The notes under the pieces are model-generated. The model was not told where the DNA came from and searched no databases. It saw nothing but the letters and a program-made list of their open reading frames with translations. A stretch of 64,000 nucleotides of DNA from Candidatus Roseilinea mizusawaensis (GTDB lineage Bacteria; Chloroflexota; Anaerolineae; J036; Brachytrichaceae), in contig JAEANN010000053.1 of NCBI GenBank assembly GCA_016841965.1, positions 62,001 through 126,000 on the forward strand. The letters are read 5' to 3'. The position numbers and the translations under genes are program-made. This document shows, one piece after another, positions 33,912-43,199 of the stretch (position 1 is its first letter; the number at the start of each line of letters is the position of its first letter).

Positions 33912-36833
33912 ATGAAGATGAGTCTGTTTTGCTGCCGGCCATCAGGATTGACAGCACACGCCAGGTTAGGCACCCGACGACAGGTGCTCGCAATTACGCT
34001 AGCGCTCTCATTAGGTGTGGCAATCATTGCCAGCATGCCCCTGCCATCGCTTGCGACCGGCGCCCAGCGCAGTTGGCCGGCTGTCGCCGGCCCGGCGCAG
34101 AGCGGCGGGTACTACATGACATACTTGCCGGCCGTGTTGGCACCGCCACCACCGCCTGAGGATGGCTGGCCGATGGCCGCCGCCAACCCGGCGCGCACCT
34201 CGTGGACGCCCGAGGAAGTCACCGGCACACTGCGCATCGACTGGTACCGGCCCATCGAGGCTTACATACCGCAAAACGCCCAGGTAATCGCCAGCAACGG
34301 CCGGCTGTTCATCGCCACCTCGCGCGGCCTGATCGCGCTGAGCGCCGAGGACGGCAGCCTGCTGTGGCGCTATGACACCGAATTGCCGCTCGGCGGCTCG
34401 CCAACCGTAAACCGGGGCGTCGTCTATGTGGGCGGCTATGACCGCAGACTGCACGCAATCGACGTGCGCACCGGCGCGCGGCTGTGGGTCTTCGACGGCG
34501 CCAAAGCCGGCTACGACACCAATCCTCTGGTTGTCGAGAACAAGGTCATCCTGGGCAATCGTGACGGCTCGATGTATGCCATCGGCGCCCACGGCACAGC
34601 CGACCAGGGGCGCCTGGTGTGGCGATACACCGTCGGGGCACCCATTCACCTGTCTGCGGCTTATGACAATGGCATTATTTATTTCGCTGCAGCCGACAAT
34701 CATGCCTATGCCTTGCGGGCCGCCAACGGATCGCTGGTCTGGAAGTCAGGCCGGCTGCCCGGCGATGGTTATCACGCCTACTGGCCGGTCGTCGCCGGCG
34801 ACAAAGTCATCTTCTCCGCAGCGCCAGGTTACCGCACTGCCCTATCGCCAGGCACACTCAACGTCACCAGCGCCGATGGATATGGTTATGAGCAATCGCT
34901 CTACATGGACCGCGATGACCTTTTCCCCGGCGCTCCAGACGGCACACTGATCGGGCAGGTCATGAGCGGACAGGCATGGGCAAACGGCTTTCCCGTCATC
35001 GAGGTGTCGAGAATCGCCCAATACCTCGAGAACAACCCCAACGCACATCCCAATCTGCACAAGCCATGGCGCCGCTCGCTCGTCGCGCTGAACGCCGGCA
35101 ACGGCAGCGAATACACGTTTGATTCGGATGGTGATGGCTATGGCGAGCACCTCCCTGTCGCCTATTGGGGCACTCAGTCGGGCAACCGTTATCCGCCGAT
35201 CTACGGCCCGGACGGACTGCTTTACGTTGGAAACATTTACGAGAAGCGCTTCATCTCTCAGGGCCGTGTGATGGGCTGGAATATCAACGCGCCCACGCAG
35301 ATGAAATTGATGCGCGGCCAGGGCGCGATCGACGAGCCTCAATCCATTTCCGGCGGCGGTAACGTCATCTACCGCAGCATCGCTGTTGATCGCGTCGGCG
35401 ACTGGTTTAGCATTAAATCCCCCACCCAGAACGGGACGCTCTGGAGCTATAGCCAACCGCTCTTTCAGCAAGCGCCCGGCTATGACGTGATGTGGTGGAG
35501 CCCCGACGGCACGAATGACCCGGACCGCTTCCGCATGAACTATGGCGGCCCCAACGGCATCTATGACAACGGCGGGGTGCAGAATCCGATCGTGCCTTAT
35601 CGTGGCCGGCTGTACATTCACCGCAGCAATGCCGTCATCGCCTTCGGGCGCGGCAACGGGCCGGGGCAGCTTCCGCTCCTACGCGCCGTCCCGGCCACGG
35701 ACACGATTGCCACTCCGAGCGTGACCGACCTGAAGTCGCGTCTGGCCGAGCAGGTGGCGCGCATGGTGCAAACGCCGACCGTGTTTCTAAAGCCGGGCTA
35801 TTACAACGCCGGCCAGTTCAACGTCTTCCGCGAGCTGGCCGATTACTTCAACAATCCTGGCGAGACGCTGTACACACTGTCCATCGCCTATCCACACCTG
35901 CAGGCCGAACTTCAGTCTCAGGTCAAGAGCTACTTGCAGGCCTTCTTCACAACCTATTTCAACCCCGTCATGTACTCGCGCATGGGCTGGGTGGACGGCG
36001 TGCAACGCGAGACTGTGTTGATCCCGCCGGAAGTGCAGGCCGCCATGGCCGGGATGGGCAAACGCACGTCGCCGGGCAGCGGCTGGACCTGGAGCTATCC
36101 GCAGTTCAACTTCTACGCCATGTGGAAGTATGCGCAGATCGCGCCAGAGCACACAGTCACTTTGTACGACCTGGCCAAAAGCAAACTTCAAGTGCCTGTG
36201 CCGGCCTCTGCCGACAACGCCTACTTCGTGCAACGCATGTGGGAACTCAACGGCTGGATCGCCGGCTATATGGGATTCCTGCGCCTGCAAGAGCTGGCCG
36301 GCCGCGCGCAGGCCGACGCCGCCCTGCGCGCCCAGGTGCAAGCCGAGCTTAACCGGCTGCTCAGTGTGTGGGAAACCATCTTCAGCAAGGATACGCCCTG
36401 GGTCGATATGTGGCACAAACGCCATCTCAACTTTGCGCGCAGTTTCATCATGCTGACACCGGAACTCGGCGAGTACCTGCGGCTGGTCAAGCTGGCCGAG
36501 GTGCGCGCGGCGCTCGACGAATACAACCGGATCGGCCCCTACTGGTTCGTGGCGCGCTACGAGGCGGTGATGGACGAGGGCATCATGTCGAACCTCTACA
36601 ATTACCCGGCCCTGTTCCAGGCGAAGGCATTCATTCTCGGTGAGAACCGCAGCCAACTGACGAAATATCTGGATGTGCCGGCCTTTGCGCGCGGCGACCT
36701 GTTCTACATTCAAAATCTCGTGGCCGCCATCGAAGCGCCGGCCGGCCCCACAACCATGCTCGATTCAGATACGCCCGAGGCAGACGCCGCATCGGTGTGC
36801 GATCAGTCGTGCGAGGCCAGCGCGCAACCTTAA
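33912..36833 (+). CDS. Secreted PQQ-type beta-propeller protein with helical C-terminal domain
   Basis: The protein has 973 residues. A signal or anchor segment (VLAITLALSLGVAIIASM) is followed by PQQ/BamB-like propeller blades, each with a GxxYxxxxDxxLxAxDxxTGxxxW pattern, for instance VVYVGGYDRRLHAIDVRTG and FAAADNHAYALRAANGSLVW. After about residue 620 the sequence becomes helical and Trp/Tyr-rich (MWKYAQIAPEHTVTLYDLA), a domain I do not recognise. PQQ blades here are more likely structural or ligand-binding than cofactor-binding. GGAGGT lies 13 nt before the chosen ATG; the frame is open upstream to 33660, through the 33-bp duplication, but that part is not protein-like. It forms a pair with the gene at 32810. 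Confidence 0.75.
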   Translation: MKMSLFCCRPSGLTAHARLGTRRQVLAITLALSLGVAIIASMPLPSLATGAQRSWPAVAGPAQSGGYYMTYLPAVLAPPPPPEDGWPMAAANPARTSWTPEEVTGTLRIDWYRPIEAYIPQNAQVIASNGRLFIATSRGLIALSAEDGSLLWRYDTELPLGGSPTVNRGVVYVGGYDRRLHAIDVRTGARLWVFDGAKAGYDTNPLVVENKVILGNRDGSMYAIGAHGTADQGRLVWRYTVGAPIHLSAAYDNGIIYFAAADNHAYALRAANGSLVWKSGRLPGDGYHAYWPVVAGDKVIFSAAPGYRTALSPGTLNVTSADGYGYEQSLYMDRDDLFPGAPDGTLIGQVMSGQAWANGFPVIEVSRIAQYLENNPNAHPNLHKPWRRSLVALNAGNGSEYTFDSDGDGYGEHLPVAYWGTQSGNRYPPIYGPDGLLYVGNIYEKRFISQGRVMGWNINAPTQMKLMRGQGAIDEPQSISGGGNVIYRSIAVDRVGDWFSIKSPTQNGTLWSYSQPLFQQAPGYDVMWWSPDGTNDPDRFRMNYGGPNGIYDNGGVQNPIVPYRGRLYIHRSNAVIAFGRGNGPGQLPLLRAVPATDTIATPSVTDLKSRLAEQVARMVQTPTVFLKPGYYNAGQFNVFRELADYFNNPGETLYTLSIAYPHLQAELQSQVKSYLQAFFTTYFNPVMYSRMGWVDGVQRETVLIPPEVQAAMAGMGKRTSPGSGWTWSYPQFNFYAMWKYAQIAPEHTVTLYDLAKSKLQVPVPASADNAYFVQRMWELNGWIAGYMGFLRLQELAGRAQADAALRAQVQAELNRLLSVWETIFSKDTPWVDMWHKRHLNFARSFIMLTPELGEYLRLVKLAEVRAALDEYNRIGPYWFVARYEAVMDEGIMSNLYNYPALFQAKAFILGENRSQLTKYLDVPAFARGDLFYIQNLVAAIEAPAGPTTMLDSDTPEADAASVCDQSCEASAQP

Positions 36834-36843
36834 AACGCCCGTC

Positions 36844-37920
36844 TCAGCCAAACACATAGCGATAGACTGAGCGAATCGGCAGCCTGGCTGCACCGGCCAT
36901 CAGCAGCGCCGGCCCGCCCATGCCCACCGCAAACAACAGCGGCTGCGCCATCGCCTGCAGTCCCAACACCGCCGGCGCGACCGCCATCATCAGCATGATG
37001 GCCAGATTGATCGCTACCAGATGCATCAAATAAAAACCATATGAACACTTGCCGATCCATTCAAACGTCTCGACCAGCGGAATCGCGTTGCGCCGGATGA
37101 GCGGCAGCAGGCCCATAAGCGCCACAGGGCACAGGATACGCGCCAGCGGAAAGCGGATGAAACCCAGCTCGTGCAGACACACAACGATGAAAAGCGCAAC
37201 CGTTGCAGCCAGCAACGCCCACTTGACACGCTGCAGTTGCGCCGGCACAGACCGCACGTGCAGGCTGTACAGCAGACCCAGCGGAAAGTAAATGGCCCAG
37301 TCGGCCAGCGACCGCCCGATCACCGGCGGGATCAACACGCGCAGCGACTCCGGCAGTTGAATCCCGAACATCACCGGGTAATGCAAGGCAATGAGCAAGA
37401 CCTGATACGCCGGGACTGCAAGCACAATCCAGACGCCATAACGCCGACCATACCGCGCCAGCAACGGCGACAACAGATACCAGAACACCAGCAACGGCAC
37501 GAAGTGATACGGATAGCCGACGATCAAATGCTTGACGTGATCGAGAAGGCTATAGGACTGAAGCCACGGATACGAATGGCCGGACAGTTGCTGAGCCGCC
37601 AGCAGCGCGTAGAACACACTCGACCACAAGACATAGGGCAGCACGATGCTGCGCAAGCGAGAGAGTGTTGTCTTGTAAGTCTGGAGCAAGTTGCTGCTTT
37701 GGCCGGCATAGGCCGCGAAACACCCGGAGATAAAAAAGAACGTCGGCACGGCAAACACGATGCCGAGTTGTTGCAGGATGGTCAGCAGGCCGCCCCATAC
37801 GCCTGCCGGCGGCGTCTCGCCCACCAGGCCCGGCCCCGCCAGGCCCAGCGTGATGGCGTGGTTCAGCACCACCAGGGTCATTGCCACGCCGCTCAACGCG
37901 CCAAATTGACGACCGATCAT
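36844..37920 (-). CDS. Acyltransferase family 3 membrane protein
   Basis: This 358-residue integral membrane protein has about ten helices. It opens with LSGVAMTLVVLNHAITLGL, where the His in LNHA matches the catalytic region of OafA/NolL-type O-acyltransferases, and continues to FFFISGCFAAYAG, the FFxxSG block of the family. Such enzymes move acetyl or another acyl group onto a sugar hydroxyl. It is the last gene of the minus-strand module with ACP and an AMP ligase, so the acyl group could come from that carrier protein. It converges with the propeller gene at only 10 bp distance, with no terminator in between. Confidence 0.82.
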   Translation of the reverse strand: MIGRQFGALSGVAMTLVVLNHAITLGLAGPGLVGETPPAGVWGGLLTILQQLGIVFAVPTFFFISGCFAAYAGQSSNLLQTYKTTLSRLRSIVLPYVLWSSVFYALLAAQQLSGHSYPWLQSYSLLDHVKHLIVGYPYHFVPLLVFWYLLSPLLARYGRRYGVWIVLAVPAYQVLLIALHYPVMFGIQLPESLRVLIPPVIGRSLADWAIYFPLGLLYSLHVRSVPAQLQRVKWALLAATVALFIVVCLHELGFIRFPLARILCPVALMGLLPLIRRNAIPLVETFEWIGKCSYGFYLMHLVAINLAIMLMMAVAPAVLGLQAMAQPLLFAVGMGGPALLMAGAARLPIRSVYRYVFG

Positions 37921-37948
37921 TGCTGCGCCTCACAAATTACGTCGGTGT

Positions 37949-38977
37949 TCAGTGTTGCGCCTGGGCGGCGCAGTTGATCGGCGCCGCGCGCAGATAGGCC
38001 GTCGTGCGCTGCTTGCGCAGCGTGTCGTTGATCACGCGCTCGACCTGCTCCGGCGTCAGCCCCAGCGCCGCCGCGATCTGCTCCACCGGCACACCATGCT
38101 CGTGCCCATACCACACCACATCGAGAATCTCAAACGGCACGCGGAAGAAGAACTCTTCCTGCGTGCTGCCGCCGCTGTATGTGTCGCTGGTGGGCGTGCG
38201 TCGCCGGATATCAGGTGGCACGTCCAGATAGTCGGCCAACTGGTATACCTGCGTCTTGAACAAATGCACGATCGGGTTCACATCCACGCCGCCATCGCCG
38301 TGCTTGACAAAGAAACCCAGACCGTGCTCGTTCTTGTTCGGCGTGCCGATCACGGCGTAGTTGCGCAACTCGGCGTGATAGTAGAGCATCGCCATGCGCG
38401 TGCGCTGCTTGAAGTTAGACGCAGCCACGATCTGGAAGTATTCAGCCGGCGGCAGGCGCCTGGTCATCTCGCGGCCATCAGGCGACGTGACAGTCAGCGA
38501 AAACACATTTAGTGTTTCCTTCTCCAGCAGGCTGCCCGGCAACACTATCTTCGACTTCCAACCCGGCCCAAAGTCGGGAAACACGCGCCGGATCGCCTCG
38601 TCACGCCGGCGGTAGCAGCCAAATCCCTCCAGCGCGCCGCTGATCTCTTCGATCACTGTCGCCACGCCATAGTGCTGCGCCAGCCGGAGTGCCAGATCGA
38701 TGCTGTCGGGGCTGGAATCCTTTTCTGGCAGCAGAATGCCGACCACGCGCTCCGCGCCGAAAGCCCGTGCGCACAGCGCCAGCACTGTGGATGAATCGAT
38801 GCCGCCGCTGATGCCGACGACTGCTCCCTGCCGGCGCAAGCGTTCGTTCACCGTCTGACGCAGCGCGGCGACGATGCGCTGAGTTTCCTGCGCCGCGTCG
38901 AGCGCCAGCGCATCTTTCGTAAACACGCGGCGGGCCTGCCCCCGGACAGTGTCCAGCGTATCTTGATTCGGTGTCAT
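37949..38977 (-). CDS. NAD synthase-like (NadE family) ATP-pyrophosphatase
   Basis: This 342-residue protein has the PP-loop VVGISGGIDSSTVLAL near residue 53 and NadE-type stretches NKNEHGLGFFVKHGDGGVDVNPI and YQLADYLDVPPDI. No glutaminase domain is present, so ammonia must come from elsewhere. Two features make a housekeeping role less certain: an insert around YRRRDEAIRRVFPDFGPGWK, and a location between an O-acyltransferase and an AsnB gene. Similar NadE-like genes occur in surface-polysaccharide loci. It could amidate a carboxyl on a sugar or carrier-bound group by the same adenylate chemistry. The reaction is not settled by sequence. Confidence 0.75.
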   Translation of the reverse strand: MTPNQDTLDTVRGQARRVFTKDALALDAAQETQRIVAALRQTVNERLRRQGAVVGISGGIDSSTVLALCARAFGAERVVGILLPEKDSSPDSIDLALRLAQHYGVATVIEEISGALEGFGCYRRRDEAIRRVFPDFGPGWKSKIVLPGSLLEKETLNVFSLTVTSPDGREMTRRLPPAEYFQIVAASNFKQRTRMAMLYYHAELRNYAVIGTPNKNEHGLGFFVKHGDGGVDVNPIVHLFKTQVYQLADYLDVPPDIRRRTPTSDTYSGGSTQEEFFFRVPFEILDVVWYGHEHGVPVEQIAAALGLTPEQVERVINDTLRKQRTTAYLRAAPINCAAQAQH

Positions 38978-39013
38978 GATGTTCTGTGCAAGAAAGCGCG
39001 CGCGACTTCAGTC

Positions 39014-39050
39014 GCCGGCCAGTCTATCGACTGCCGGCCAGTCTATCGAC
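39014..39050. repeat. 19-bp tandem duplication creating a stop codon
   Basis: GCCGGCCAGTCTATCGAC occurs at 39014-39031 and 39033-39050, separated by one base. The copies fall in different reading frames on the minus strand. The asparagine synthetase gene ends with the TAG supplied by the distal copy (39026-39024), so the duplication defines its present C-terminus. Confidence 0.9.
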
Positions 39051-41045
39051 CAGCTTGATCCGGTCATGACGCGCATCGCCGCGCCGGCGATCAAACGCTT
39101 TGACGAATTGTTGGTAGACCAACTGCGCCGACAGAACGCCAACGACCGCCATATCCTCCACTTCGCTCATGCGCGCGCCGCCGGCCGCCTTGCGCGCCAG
39201 TTGCGCTACTGCGCCGGCGTTGAATAACCCGCTCTCGCGCAACGCGGCTTCTGACAGAACGTCGCTCACCCAGTCTGGCGCGCGGCCGGCCAACCCATCG
39301 CCGAAAAAGCTGCGATGAATGGGAGCGCGGTAAGGGCGCTTAGGACGCTGCCAGATCTCGGGCGGCACCAGCTTACGGCCCAGTTGTTTGAGCAACCACT
39401 TCTCTGTCAGGCCGCCCAACTTCACTGTCGATGGCAGCCGGTTGCAGAACTCGATCACGCGGTAGTCCAGGAACGGGAAACGCCCCTCCACTGAGTGCGC
39501 CATCGCCGGGCGGTCTCCCTGCGACGACAAAAGATACTGCGATAGAAAAACCGAAATCTCCAGATATTGCGCCTGCGCCAACGGAGACCAACGGGAAAAC
39601 TCCAGCGGAAGCGGCGGCCAGGCGACATCGTGCGCATTGCCCAGCGCATCGTCTGTGTTGTGTGCTCTGTGCTCTGTGTTCTGAAGAAACCGCCGCGTGC
39701 GAGCCGTGTTCGTCCAGCGGATCATGTGCGAGTAATACGGGGAGTCCACTTCTGTCAGACCGCGCTTGAAGAACGCTGCCAGATAAGCGCCGCTGACGCT
39801 GTTCAGGTCGGTGATGTCGGGATAGAGCCGGCGCAATAACGCGGGGCGCATCCTCGAATCTGGCTGTCTGGCCCAAAACCGCCGCACCGCCATCTCTTTG
39901 AAGATGTCGTAACCGGCCAGGAATTCGTCAGCGCCTTCGCCGGTCAGCACCACTTTCATGTTGTGCTGCCGCACCAGGGCTGACAGCAAAAACATCGGCG
40001 CCGGCGATGCGCGCAGGATGGGCGTCTCGGTGTGCCACACCACCTCTGGAAACACGCGCCCGATGTCGGCAGGGGTACACTCGACCACGCGATGGTCTGT
40101 GCCCAGGTGGGCGGCCATGCGCTGCTGGAACGCACTCTCGTCAAACTCTGGGTTGTTGACGAAGGCGATCGAGAAGGTGTCGAGCCGGGCATTGGTGTCG
40201 CGCCGGATAATCGCAGTGGTGGTGGATGAATCCAGGCCGCCGCTCAAGTAGGCACCCACCGGCACGTCGGCGCGCAACCGGATGCGCGTTGCGTCGACCA
40301 ACAAGCTCTCCAGTTCGTCGAGATAGTCCTGCGCCGGCCGGCGCGCAGACGCAGCCGGCTCCTCAAAGTTCAGGCGCCAGAACGGTTGGGCCTGGCCGAC
40401 TGGCTCGCCCGGTCGCGCCAGCAGATAGTGCCCCGGCGGCACATCCACAATCCCGCGAAACGCCGTGTGCGGCGACAGCGTGCTCCAGTAAGTGAAGATT
40501 TGATCGAGCGCCTGCGGATCGATCTCGGCCGTCACGCCGGGCGCAGCCAAAAGGGTCTTGATCTCCGAGCCGAAGATCAGCCGGCCATCGTGCTGGGTAT
40601 AGAACAGTGGCCGAACCCCAACCCGATCGCGCGCCAGCAACAGGCTGCGCTCCTGCGCGTCCCAGATCGCCACGGCAAACTGCCCATTCAGCAGATTCAG
40701 GCATTCCGGGCCATAGTCTTCGTACAGATGCACGATGACTTCGGTGTCGCAATTCGTGGCAAAGCGATGCCCGCGCTTCTCCAGTTCAGGGCGCAACTCC
40801 ACGTAGTTGAAGACCTCGCCGTTGTAGACGATCCAGACCGTGCCGTCTTCATTGCCGATGGGCTGATCGCCGCCCTCCAGGTCGATGATGCTCAGCCGCG
40901 CGTTGCCCAGGCCAACGTGCGCGTCGCGGTATACGCCAAAGCCATCCGGCCCACGATGCCGGATCATGCCCAGCATGTCCATGAGAACCGACAGCTCGAC
41001 CGGCGGGCGATCTGCCAGATTTAGCACGCCAACAATTGCGCACAT
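39024..41045 (-). CDS. asnB: Glutamine-dependent asparagine synthetase-like amidotransferase
   Basis: This 673-residue protein starts MCAIVGVLN, with the catalytic Cys2 intact. The class-II amidotransferase domain (RHRGPDGFGVY, then NGEVFNYVELRPEL) is followed by a synthetase domain with SGGLDSSTTTAII. It resembles the amidotransferase 1 of exosortase-type EPS loci. A low-complexity stretch QNTEHRAHNTDDAL is encoded by a short repeat of GAGCACAGA-like units near 39650-39690 and looks inserted. The 19-bp duplication at 39014-39050 sets the stop. It lies between NadE-like and AMP-ligase genes on one strand, which suggests amide formation on an activated acid. Confidence 0.87.
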   Translation of the reverse strand: MCAIVGVLNLADRPPVELSVLMDMLGMIRHRGPDGFGVYRDAHVGLGNARLSIIDLEGGDQPIGNEDGTVWIVYNGEVFNYVELRPELEKRGHRFATNCDTEVIVHLYEDYGPECLNLLNGQFAVAIWDAQERSLLLARDRVGVRPLFYTQHDGRLIFGSEIKTLLAAPGVTAEIDPQALDQIFTYWSTLSPHTAFRGIVDVPPGHYLLARPGEPVGQAQPFWRLNFEEPAASARRPAQDYLDELESLLVDATRIRLRADVPVGAYLSGGLDSSTTTAIIRRDTNARLDTFSIAFVNNPEFDESAFQQRMAAHLGTDHRVVECTPADIGRVFPEVVWHTETPILRASPAPMFLLSALVRQHNMKVVLTGEGADEFLAGYDIFKEMAVRRFWARQPDSRMRPALLRRLYPDITDLNSVSGAYLAAFFKRGLTEVDSPYYSHMIRWTNTARTRRFLQNTEHRAHNTDDALGNAHDVAWPPLPLEFSRWSPLAQAQYLEISVFLSQYLLSSQGDRPAMAHSVEGRFPFLDYRVIEFCNRLPSTVKLGGLTEKWLLKQLGRKLVPPEIWQRPKRPYRAPIHRSFFGDGLAGRAPDWVSDVLSEAALRESGLFNAGAVAQLARKAAGGARMSEVEDMAVVGVLSAQLVYQQFVKAFDRRRGDARHDRIKLVDRLAGSR

Positions 41046-41082
41046 GCTCCACCCGTTCTCAACTCAAACGTCGCGCGCGACC

Positions 41083-42612
41083 CTACTTCAGATCCGTCTT
41101 TTTGATCTTGCCCGAAGAGGTCTTGGGCAACTCAGCCACGAACTCCACGTATTTGGGAACCATGAAGTCCTCAAGGTTCGCGCGGCAATGGCGGATCACC
41201 TCCGCTGCCGTCAGCGTTTGACCGCCAGACACCACCACGAATGCTTTCACCGCCTGCCCCAGCAGCGGGTCAGGCACACCAACCACAGCCGCCTCTGTCA
41301 CGCCCTTCAACTGGTACAGGACGGTCTCGACTTCCTTCGGCGCCACTTTCTCGCCCCGGCTCTTGATGATGTCGTCCTTGCGGGCCACGAAGTACATGTA
41401 GCCTTCCTCATCGGTGCGGAAAAGGTCGCCGGTGAAGCACAGTCGCTCGCCGGGGATCGGGCCGGGCCGGTAGCGCCTGGCTGTCATCTCGGGATCGCCC
41501 CAGTACCCGCGCATGACATGCCGCCCACGCGCCACCAGCTCGCCTGTGCTGCCATTGGGCAAGCGGTTGCCCGCTTCATCAACCAGCCACACCTCGGTGC
41601 CCGGAATGGCAATTCCAACCGACCCCGGCCGCACGTCGAGTTGCTCCGGCGGCAGATACAATGTGCGCTTGGTCTCGGTCAGGCCATACATGGAGTACAG
41701 CCGCGCCCAAGGAAACTTGAAGCGCAGTTCGGTGATGTGCGCCGGCGGGAGGGCAGCCGCAGTATTCGTCAGGTAGCGCAGGCTCGACAGGTCATAGGGG
41801 CTGAGATCCATCTGCACCAGCACGGCATACAGGGTCGGCACACCCGGGAATCCGGTCACGCGCTCTGCTTCGATGCGCCTCAGGATTTGGGCCGGGAAGG
41901 CGAATCCCTTCTCCAGCACCAGCGTGCCGCCGAACTTGAACACCATCAGCAACTGATACAACCCGTAGTCGAACGAGAGCGGCAGCACATCGATCACAAT
42001 ATCGTCTTCGGTGTTCTCCAGATATTCGATGATCGAACTGGCGGCGAACACCACGTTGCTGTGATCGGACATCACACCTTTCGGGTCGCCGGTGCTGCCG
42101 GAGGTGTAGATCAGGCAGGCCAGGTCCAGGTCGATGTTGTGATGGCGGGGCCGCGTGGCCTCGAAATGCGAATCGACATCTGAAAAGGTGAGAGCCTCTG
42201 GCAGGCTCGAATGGTTGTCGAACGGCTGGGTCAACACCACCGCGCGCAGAGAGGGCGCCTGACTGGCCACGTCTGCCATCAGGCCGGCCTGCGCGCCGGC
42301 GCCGATCAGCGCGCTCGCCTGACAGTTGTTGAGGATATACAACAGCTTGTCGCGCTTGGTGGTGTGGTTGATTACAACAAACACCGCCCCGGCCTTGAGT
42401 GCCGCGAAGATCGACACCACCAGTTCAACGCTGTTCGGCAGGTAGGTCACGACGCGGTCTGCGCGCCGCAAACCTTTCGCCATGAGCGCGTGGGCAAGCC
42501 GGTTGGCGCGCGCTTCGATTTCGGCATACGTCAGGCGCTGGCCGTCGCACACCAGTGCAATCTTGTCCGGCAGCCGGTCTGCGCTCGCTTCAAGGAATTC
42601 TTGCACCAGCAT
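41083..42612 (-). CDS. AMP-forming acyl/aryl ligase (ANL superfamily)
   Basis: This 509-residue adenylate-forming enzyme has the phosphate-binding A3 motif CLIYTSGSTGDPKGVM, LYSMYGLTE for A5, the TGDLFR Asp motif, and the C-terminal KTSSGKIKKTDL that holds the catalytic Lys. It activates a carboxylic acid as acyl-AMP and would load the acyl carrier protein encoded 70 bp upstream, or CoA. It is like the ligase found with exosortase-type EPS loci. The ATG at 42612 has AGGAG 8 nt upstream, better than the ATG at 42636. The acid is unknown. Confidence 0.88.
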   Translation of the reverse strand: MLVQEFLEASADRLPDKIALVCDGQRLTYAEIEARANRLAHALMAKGLRRADRVVTYLPNSVELVVSIFAALKAGAVFVVINHTTKRDKLLYILNNCQASALIGAGAQAGLMADVASQAPSLRAVVLTQPFDNHSSLPEALTFSDVDSHFEATRPRHHNIDLDLACLIYTSGSTGDPKGVMSDHSNVVFAASSIIEYLENTEDDIVIDVLPLSFDYGLYQLLMVFKFGGTLVLEKGFAFPAQILRRIEAERVTGFPGVPTLYAVLVQMDLSPYDLSSLRYLTNTAAALPPAHITELRFKFPWARLYSMYGLTETKRTLYLPPEQLDVRPGSVGIAIPGTEVWLVDEAGNRLPNGSTGELVARGRHVMRGYWGDPEMTARRYRPGPIPGERLCFTGDLFRTDEEGYMYFVARKDDIIKSRGEKVAPKEVETVLYQLKGVTEAAVVGVPDPLLGQAVKAFVVVSGGQTLTAAEVIRHCRANLEDFMVPKYVEFVAELPKTSSGKIKKTDLK

Positions 42613-42684
42613 GATGTCATCTCCTGCGCCGCACACTGTTGTTTTGCGATATGGTAAGCGCGGAATGAGTCCACAGCCGGCAGG

Positions 42685-42939
42685 TCAGACCGCCGGGGAC
42701 TTGCGCCGAACGTAGTCTGCCAGCCGGCTCACCGAGTCGAAGTTGTCCGGGACCAGATCCTGATCTTCCACTGCGATGCCAAATTGCTTCTCCACAAAAC
42801 TCACCAACTCGAGCACATTCATCGAGTCCACAATGCCTTTGTCGAGGAACGACGCATCGTCTGGATAGGGATACCCGTTGTCATTAAAGAGAATGTTGTT
42901 GGAGATGTATGTTTTGATGGTTTGCTCCACACTGCTCAT
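42685..42939 (-). CDS. Acyl carrier protein
   Basis: The protein is 84 residues long and acidic. It has the phosphopantetheine site GIVDSMNVLELV, where Ser (about residue 39) would take the prosthetic group. It is a stand-alone carrier, separate from fatty-acid synthesis genes, and most likely works with the ligase at 41083-42612. The ATG at 42939 has GGGGAG 5-6 nt upstream; the frame is open to 42966. It is the first gene of the module that runs to 36844. Confidence 0.88.
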   Translation of the reverse strand: MSSVEQTIKTYISNNILFNDNGYPYPDDASFLDKGIVDSMNVLELVSFVEKQFGIAVEDQDLVPDNFDSVSRLADYVRRKSPAV

Positions 42940-43035
42940 CTCTGCTCCCCAAGTCTGATTGCACAACTAGCTACCCCACAGATTTGAAAACAGTGACTGA
43001 TTGCCCGTGTGCCGCTTACTGGCTCGTCTTGTCAC

Positions 43036-43178
43036 GGCGCGAAGATGCGGCGCGAAGACGCGGCGCGAAGACGCGGCGCGAAGATGCGGCGCGAAGACGC
43101 GGCGCGAAGACGCGGCGCGAAGACGCGGCGCGAAGATGCGGCGCGAAGATGCGGCGCGAAGACGCGGCGCGAGAGCGG
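43036..43178. repeat. 13-bp tandem array, ten to eleven copies
   Basis: Ten full units of GGCGCGAAGAYGC lie head to tail from 43036 to 43165, then a partial degraded unit. Position 11 alternates between T and C in the order TCCTCCCTTC. The array fills most of the 233-bp gap between the carrier-protein gene and the epimerase gene. Since 13 is not a multiple of three, all three plus-strand frames stay open through it and give Arg/Ala/Glu-rich phantom frames. Confidence 0.95.
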
Positions 43179-43199
43179 ACGGCAGTCTGGGGATTTACC

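Noticed and set aside
36834-36843. Bidirectional terminator between the converging genes
   Set aside because: Only 10 bp lie between the two stop codons and no stem is present.
43036-43178. CRISPR-like array
   Set aside because: Units are only 13 bp, follow each other without spacers, and no cas gene is present.
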